64,000 bases of DNA from Bacteroidota bacterium. Lineage in GTDB: Bacteria; Bacteroidota; Bacteroidia; Bacteroidales; F082. Shown here one piece after another: positions 60,291 to 64,000 of the stretch. The translations under genes were made by a program, and so were the position numbers. How positions within the stretch are numbered: position 1 is the first letter of the stretch; every line of letters starts with the position of its first letter. The stretch spans positions 62,001-126,000 of the forward strand of contig WOUZ01000001.1 in the NCBI GenBank assembly GCA_009773165.1. Reading direction: 5' to 3'. The notes below the pieces were generated by a model that saw only the letters and a list, made by a program, of their open reading frames with translations, did not search any database and had not been told where the DNA came from.

Positions 60291-60722
60291 ATGAACTTAA
60301 TCAGATTTAATCAGCATCCGGTAAACATGCTTTCGGAATTGATGGAAGATTTTGACAGAAACTTCTTCTTCCGCTCACAGGAAAACCGCGCTAACATGCC
60401 TTCGGTCAACATCACAGAAACTGAAGAAGGCTTCTCACTTGAGTTAGCAGCACCTGGATTGAAAAAAGAAGATTTCAAAATCAACCTTGATAATAATATT
60501 CTAAGCATCTCGGCCGAAACACAAAATGAGAGCGAAGAAAAAACTGAAAAAATGATTCGCAAAGAATTCAGCTACAACAGTTTCCGTCGCTCATTCAGTC
60601 TTCCGAAAGCAATTGATCTCGAAAAGATCAAAGCCGATTACAAAGACGGCATTCTGAGTGTTGGATTACCAAAGCGCGAAGAAGCCAAGGTAGCCATCAA
60701 CAGAGAAATTGCTATCTCATAA
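60291..60722 (+). CDS. Small heat-shock protein, Hsp20/alpha-crystallin family
   Basis: A 143-residue protein. The alpha-crystallin domain spans residues ~37-135: PSVNITETEEGFSLELAAPG, LKKEDFKI, FRRSFSLPKAID, and A-x-x-x-(D)G(I/V)L in ADYKDGILSVGLPK. The N-terminal arm is short and starts NLIRFNQHP. Known role: ATP-independent holdase forming large oligomers in the cytoplasm. The C-terminal I-x-I motif is present as REIAIS. A strong ribosome-binding site precedes it and a bidirectional terminator follows. Confidence 0.94.
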   Translation: MNLIRFNQHPVNMLSELMEDFDRNFFFRSQENRANMPSVNITETEEGFSLELAAPGLKKEDFKINLDNNILSISAETQNESEEKTEKMIRKEFSYNSFRRSFSLPKAIDLEKIKADYKDGILSVGLPKREEAKVAINREIAIS

Positions 60723-60738
60723 ACCTTAAATGGCGAAA

Positions 60739-60773
60739 AAAAGCCTGCTATGTCAAACATAGCAGGCTTTTTC
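60739..60773. terminator. Bidirectional terminator between hsp20 and the ZIP transporter
   Basis: AAAAAGCCTGCTATG (60739-60753) pairs perfectly with CATAGCAGGCTTTTT (60759-60773) around TCAAA. A and T tracts on both sides make it work for both converging genes. Confidence 0.92.
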
Positions 60774-60791
60774 ATTTTCATACTATAATTT

Positions 60792-61604
60792 TTACATGAA
60801 TAATAACAAACTTACAGCCATCACGGCCATTCCTGCCACAAGTCCGTAAATAGACAAGTGGTGTTCGCCATAAGCTTCAGCAGCCGGGAGGAGTTCATCA
60901 AGCGAAATAAACACCATGATACCTGCAACCAAAGCGAAAAGTACTCCAAAAACAATGGGACTCATAAATGGCATCAACACTAAAAAACCAAACAGAGCGC
61001 CAACAGGTTCTGCTAATCCGCTACTGAAAGAAAGCCAAAATGCTTTTTTCCGACTACCTGTTGCATAGTAAACAGGTACTGAAACAGCAATTCCTTCGGG
61101 GATATTATGTATTGCAATTGCCATCGCAATAGCAAGACCTACTCCGGGGTCATTCAATGCAGCAGTGAAAGTTGCTAACCCCTCCGGAAAATTATGAATA
61201 CCAATAGCCAATGCTGTCATAACACCCATGCGGGCTAACTTGCGCTTTTTAACCTGCTCTTCATCCATATCTTCCACCCGTCTGATTTCGTGAGGGTTTT
61301 CTACGGTAGGAATAAAACGGTCGATAATTGCTATTAACAGAATACCGCCAAAGAAAGCTGCAACTGCAATCCAATTTCCAGTAAGTTCTCCATGACTTTC
61401 GATAAGCACCGTTCTCCCCTTCTGAAATATCTCAACAAAAGAAACATAGATCATTACTCCTGCCGAAAAACCGAGCGAGAGCGTAAGAAAACGTGTGTTG
61501 GTACGCTTTGCCAACAAGGCTATTGCACTTCCGATACCTGTTGAGAGGCCGGCAAAAAGCGTCAGACCAAATGCTATAAGTATTGCGTGAAGATCAAATT
61601 CCAT
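60792..61604 (-). CDS. zupT: ZIP family divalent metal transporter (ZupT-like)
   Basis: A 270-residue protein with about eight membrane segments. [10 protein letters not shown] and [10 protein letters not shown] are the paired metal-binding motifs in segments 4 and 5; [16 protein letters not shown] follows. Residues ~100-125 form an acidic cytoplasmic loop ([11 protein letters not shown]). Expected role: uptake of zinc, iron or other divalent ions. The upstream gene (61613-61921) ends 8 bp before it, so the two form an operon. Confidence 0.93.
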   Translation of the reverse strand: MEFDLHAILIAFGLTLFAGLSTGIGSAIALLAKRTNTRFLTLSLGFSAGVMIYVSFVEIFQKGRTVLIESHGELTGNWIAVAAFFGGILLIAIIDRFIPTVENPHEIRRVEDMDEEQVKKRKLARMGVMTALAIGIHNFPEGLATFTAALNDPGVGLAIAMAIAIHNIPEGIAVSVPVYYATGSRKKAFWLSFSSGLAEPVGALFGFLVLMPFMSPIVFGVLFALVAGIMVFISLDELLPAAEAYGEHHLSIYGLVAGMAVMAVSLLLFM

Positions 61605-61612
61605 CTTTAATG

Positions 61613-61921
61613 CTATTGGTCTAATGCGTTTTTATTTTTTTCACTTGCATAAAGAGCTCGTGTCTTTATCTTAAGTAGCTCACGATCAATTACAAGTCCG
61701 GCAATAGCTCTTGCGCGTTCATCATCTCGTGAAAGGCTCAAAGCCTGATTGAAAAGAAACTCATTCACATCATGGCGGTACATGAGCGCACATAAGCGTT
61801 CGAAATCATGTTGTAACAAATCATAAATAAAGAGTTGCAACTGATCTGTAAGTGTTTCCCGGTCAAGATGCTGCAGCCTTGAAATGTCGGAAGGTTCGAT
61901 AGGTTGAAGAGCTTGTTCCAT
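61613..61921 (-). CDS. Conserved hypothetical protein, co-transcribed with zupT
   Basis: A 102-residue helical, soluble, acidic protein ([28 protein letters not shown], cut here to note its Leu-rich helices; LYRHD-like [15 protein letters not shown]) ending in a basic tail. I do not recognise the family, although the spacing of [13 protein letters not shown] and [12 protein letters not shown] suggests a small helical bundle. ATG 61921 was chosen because the -7 box at 61937-61944 overlaps the longer start at 61939. Confidence 0.7.
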   Translation of the reverse strand: MEQALQPIEPSDISRLQHLDRETLTDQLQLFIYDLLQHDFERLCALMYRHDVNEFLFNQALSLSRDDERARAIAGLVIDRELLKIKTRALYASEKNKNALDQ

Positions 61922-61936
61922 TTTTAAAGTTTCGTG

Positions 61937-61944
61937 CAAAGATA
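61937..61944 (-). promoter_or_regulatory. -7 promoter box TATCTTTG for the hypothetical/zupT operon
   Basis: Exact TAnnTTTG on the minus strand followed by C, 15 bp before ATG 61921. Confidence 0.6.
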
Positions 61945-62011
61945 AAGAGAAGAAATTCGTTCACGATAAAATCATTACCTCTATTCCTGCAAAAAATATG
62001 TAAGGCACTGC

Positions 62012-62824
62012 CTACTTTCTTCCCGTGAACCCATGCATGGATTTATAAACACCCAAACCTTTGCCAACCAAAAAATCAAACCAGCGAACCGGCAGAATTC
62101 CTTTGACAAATGGAATTGTATACACCATGAAAGGCATCCTTACAAAAATCCGATTCTTACTGATTCCCTTAATAATGGCAGAAGCCGCGCGCTTTGGAGT
62201 AAGTTTGGGAATAACATAATTGGTGCTGACACCTTCAAACATACCGGTATCAATGTAACTTGGAGTCACTGTTGTGACTTTAATACCCGTTTTGAGTTGT
62301 TTCATCTCTAAGCGCACGCTCTCCGACCATCCATAAGCAGCCCATTTGCTGGCAGCATAAACAGCCATGCGTGGATTGGCAAGCATCCCTGCTGCAGAAG
62401 CGATAGTTACAAGATGTCCTGAGCCTCGTTGTATCATTGCAGGCAGAAAAGCCTTTGCTGTCAGCATAACTCCTAAAACATTGACCCCTATTGTACGTTC
62501 AATTTCTCCTTCAAGGTGTTCGTGAAAGAATTTTCCTGAAACTATTCCTGCATTCAAAATAAGAATATCAGGAATATTGTCGGTTTCGATACAAGTTTTT
62601 GCAGCCGCAGCAACAGAATGCCTATCAGAAACATCCACTAACTGCCCCAGCACCTGGTATCCTTCTGAGGATAATTCAGCAATCACTTTATCCAACAGTA
62701 CCACATTAATGTCCCAAATAATCAATACACCAGCACCTTTTTCAAGGGCCATCTTTCCAGTCAGCAGACCTATTCCTGAAGCTCCGCCTGTAATCAGCAC
62801 TTTCTTTTGCTTAAAATTGCTCAT
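62012..62824 (-). CDS. Short-chain dehydrogenase/reductase
   Basis: A 270-residue Rossmann-fold oxidoreductase. ITGGASGIG is the glycine-rich cofactor loop; the NAG motif is LILNAGIVSG; the catalytic set is Ser in TIASAAGM with YAASKWA (Tyr-x-x-x-Lys). An Asp after strand 2 (IWDINVV) suggests NAD(H). The C-terminal ~60 residues (FVRMPFMVYTIPFVKGILPVRW) are hydrophobic and resemble the membrane-associating part of DHRS/retinol-dehydrogenase-like SDRs. Substrate unknown. Confidence 0.92.
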   Translation of the reverse strand: MSNFKQKKVLITGGASGIGLLTGKMALEKGAGVLIIWDINVVLLDKVIAELSSEGYQVLGQLVDVSDRHSVAAAAKTCIETDNIPDILILNAGIVSGKFFHEHLEGEIERTIGVNVLGVMLTAKAFLPAMIQRGSGHLVTIASAAGMLANPRMAVYAASKWAAYGWSESVRLEMKQLKTGIKVTTVTPSYIDTGMFEGVSTNYVIPKLTPKRAASAIIKGISKNRIFVRMPFMVYTIPFVKGILPVRWFDFLVGKGLGVYKSMHGFTGRK

Positions 62825-62838
62825 AGTTCTTAATGTTT

Positions 62839-62846
62839 TACTTTTG
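62839..62846 (+). promoter_or_regulatory. -7 promoter box TACTTTTG for the thioredoxin-like gene and panC
   Basis: Exact TAnnTTTG followed by C. The transcript would begin near 62853, leaving about 38 nt before ATG 62891. Confidence 0.6.
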
Positions 62847-62890
62847 CACCTGAAATGAATATACGAATGTACAATTTACACGATAACAAA

Positions 62891-63433
62891 ATGAAAATCA
62901 CCCTTTTTTTTATCCTCCACCTCATCCTTCTTATTCATCTTCCAGCTAAAAGCCAACAAATGAACCAAATAATCGACGACCCGGTAAGGCATAGGCCTGT
63001 ACTTATTGACCAAGTTGACCGTTCTGCTCTGCTGACGGGTGAAATAGGTCAGTTTTTTCAGGATGATTATAATAGCTATCAGCCTGACAGTTCTGCCATC
63101 AACGATTTGAAGCAAAAAACAAAAAATTTGCACATTCAAATTGTTTTCGGCAGTTGGTGTGGTGATAGCAAAGAACAATTGCCACGATTTTTGAAAATTC
63201 TGGATGAGATCGGTTTCGATCAAAAAAATCTCTTGATGCTGGGTGTTGATTCCCACAAAAAAGGTCGCATTGCTGATGTCAGTGCCTTAACTATTGAAAA
63301 GGTCCCAACATTTATTTTCTTCTCGGATAACAAAGAAATTGGTCGAATCATCGAAACTCCTGTTATCAGCCTTGAGAAAGATTTTCTTCTAATTGTTGGC
63401 ATAGCTGATTCATCGGAGCAAAACCAGCACTAA
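62891..63433 (+). CDS. Exported thioredoxin-like protein (WCGDS motif)
   Basis: About 180 residues from ATG 62891, giving a signal peptide (ITLFFILHLILLIHLPAKSQ). The thioredoxin-like core has IQIVFGSWCGDSKEQLP with a single Cys, then LLMLGVDSHKKGR and the cis-Pro region EKVPTFIFF. With only one Cys it is unlikely to be a dithiol oxidoreductase; WCGDS-type proteins are of unknown role. ATG 62855 is an alternative start but would place 12 polar residues before the signal peptide. It lies 19 bp upstream of panC. Confidence 0.8.
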   Translation: MKITLFFILHLILLIHLPAKSQQMNQIIDDPVRHRPVLIDQVDRSALLTGEIGQFFQDDYNSYQPDSSAINDLKQKTKNLHIQIVFGSWCGDSKEQLPRFLKILDEIGFDQKNLLMLGVDSHKKGRIADVSALTIEKVPTFIFFSDNKEIGRIIETPVISLEKDFLLIVGIADSSEQNQH

Positions 63434-63452
63434 TCACTAAACAATTCAAAAC

Positions 63453-64000
63453 ATGCTAACATACACTACCATAAAAGAGTTAAGGAAAGCATTACATCAC
63501 GAACGTGAAAACGGCAAAACAATAGGATTTGTCCCAACAATGGGAGCTTTGCATGAAGGGCATCTGGAGTTGATGAAAAGGGCAAAAAAAGAAAACAACA
63601 TATTGGTTGTCAGTATCTTTGTAAATCCTATTCAATTCAACAACAAAGAAGACCTTGATAAATATCCGCGTGAAATGGAAGCTGACAGCAGGCTGTTGGA
63701 ATCCGTATTTTGTGATTATTTGTTTGCACCTACTGTTGAAGAAATGTATCCCGCACCTGATAAAACCAATTACGATTTTGGTTTATTAGGCAATGTTATG
63801 GAAGGCGCTTTCCGCCCGGGTCATTTCAACGGTGTGGCAATAGTTGTTAAGAAATTATTTGAAATTACTGAGCCCCACAGAGCATATTTTGGCGAAAAAG
63901 ACTTTCAACAACTGGCTATAATTCAACAACTTGTGAAAATGCTTCAGATGCCATTAGAGATAGTACCTTACCCTATTGTTCGTGAAAGTGACGGGCTCGC
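63453..64000 (+). CDS. panC: Pantoate--beta-alanine ligase, 3' truncated by the window end
   Basis: The frame runs from ATG 63453 to the window edge (182 codons; the family is about 280 residues). FVPTMGALHEGHLELM is the nucleotide-binding PTMGxLHxGH motif; VSIFVNPIQFN, EEMYP, GHFNGVAIVVKKLF, YFGEKDFQQL and RESDGLA are further PanC motifs. Reaction: pantoate + beta-alanine + ATP to pantothenate, AMP and diphosphate, in coenzyme A synthesis. It may share the promoter at 62839 with the thioredoxin-like gene 19 bp upstream. Confidence 0.96.
   Translation, partial: MLTYTTIKELRKALHHERENGKTIGFVPTMGALHEGHLELMKRAKKENNILVVSIFVNPIQFNNKEDLDKYPREMEADSRLLESVFCDYLFAPTVEEMYPAPDKTNYDFGLLGNVMEGAFRPGHFNGVAIVVKKLFEITEPHRAYFGEKDFQQLAIIQQLVKMLQMPLEIVPYPIVRESDGL

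Noticed and set aside
1-64000. CRISPR array or large defence island
   Set aside because: No regular short repeats with spacers and no Cas, restriction-modification or retron-type genes were recognised; the AbiE pair is the only candidate.

Overview
This 64 kb window is chromosomal DNA of a member of the Bacteroidota (Bacteroidetes), probably an uncultured or environmental Bacteroidales/Marinilabiliales-like lineage; the rank below phylum is a guess. The evidence is the -7 promoter box TAnnTTTG upstream of many genes, the near absence of Shine-Dalgarno sequences, a type IX secretion sorting domain, a TonB receptor/DUF4249 pair, DUF4837 beside mltD, many Bacteroidetes-type lipoproteins, and moderately AT-rich DNA. 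No phage, insertion sequence with a transposase, CRISPR array or rRNA was seen.

Layout. 0-4.1 kb: the tail of a sigma-54-type regulator, then a helical lipoprotein and an operon of two L,D-transpeptidases plus a membrane-anchored unknown (cell-wall remodelling). 4.3-12.6 kb: secreted esterase, beta-barrel/SPOR protein, a 39-residue membrane microprotein, a secreted arginine-deiminase-like protein with a T9SS domain, TatA, MltD-like lytic transglycosylase, DUF4837 and a small lipoprotein. 12.7-20 kb: an eight-gene TetR-controlled tripartite ABC exporter (outer-membrane factor, HlyD, DUF2147, two ATPases, two permeases), with a 20-bp palindromic operator. 20-24.6 kb: a TPR histidine kinase and an unknown lipoprotein/barrel pair. 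24.8-29 kb: glnS, tRNA-Gln(CUG) and an AbiE-type toxin-antitoxin pair with an inverted-repeat operator. 29-35.6 kb: two tandem DUF3857/transglutaminase proteins (the second lacks the catalytic residues), a GH29 fucosidase and a PKD lipoprotein.

36.4-44.4 kb is visibly GC-richer and holds a Ycf48-like lipoprotein and a three-gene carbohydrate operon (GH127, aldose epimerase, and a TIM-barrel/FGE-like fusion). It is bordered by two non-coding repeats: a 156-bp multi-hairpin inverted-repeat element and a duplicated 114-bp unit. 45-55.6 kb: YqhD-like alcohol dehydrogenase, DUF4395 protein, TonB receptor/DUF4249, a beta-barrel, a POT-type transporter, a lipoprotein and an AI-2E-family permease. 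55.7-64 kb: tRNA-Lys(CUU), meaB, a glutamine synthetase, a flippase-like protein, Hsp20, a ZIP transporter operon, an SDR, a thioredoxin-like protein and the start of panC.

Most of the window is core chromosome. The more unusual items are the hairpin repeat element, the GH/FGE fusion without FGE cysteines, the active/inactive transglutaminase pair, the complementary degeneration in the two ABC ATPases, the cell-wall cluster sharing a helical domain, and the AbiE locus with its operator. All family names rest on motif recognition by eye; no database search was run.
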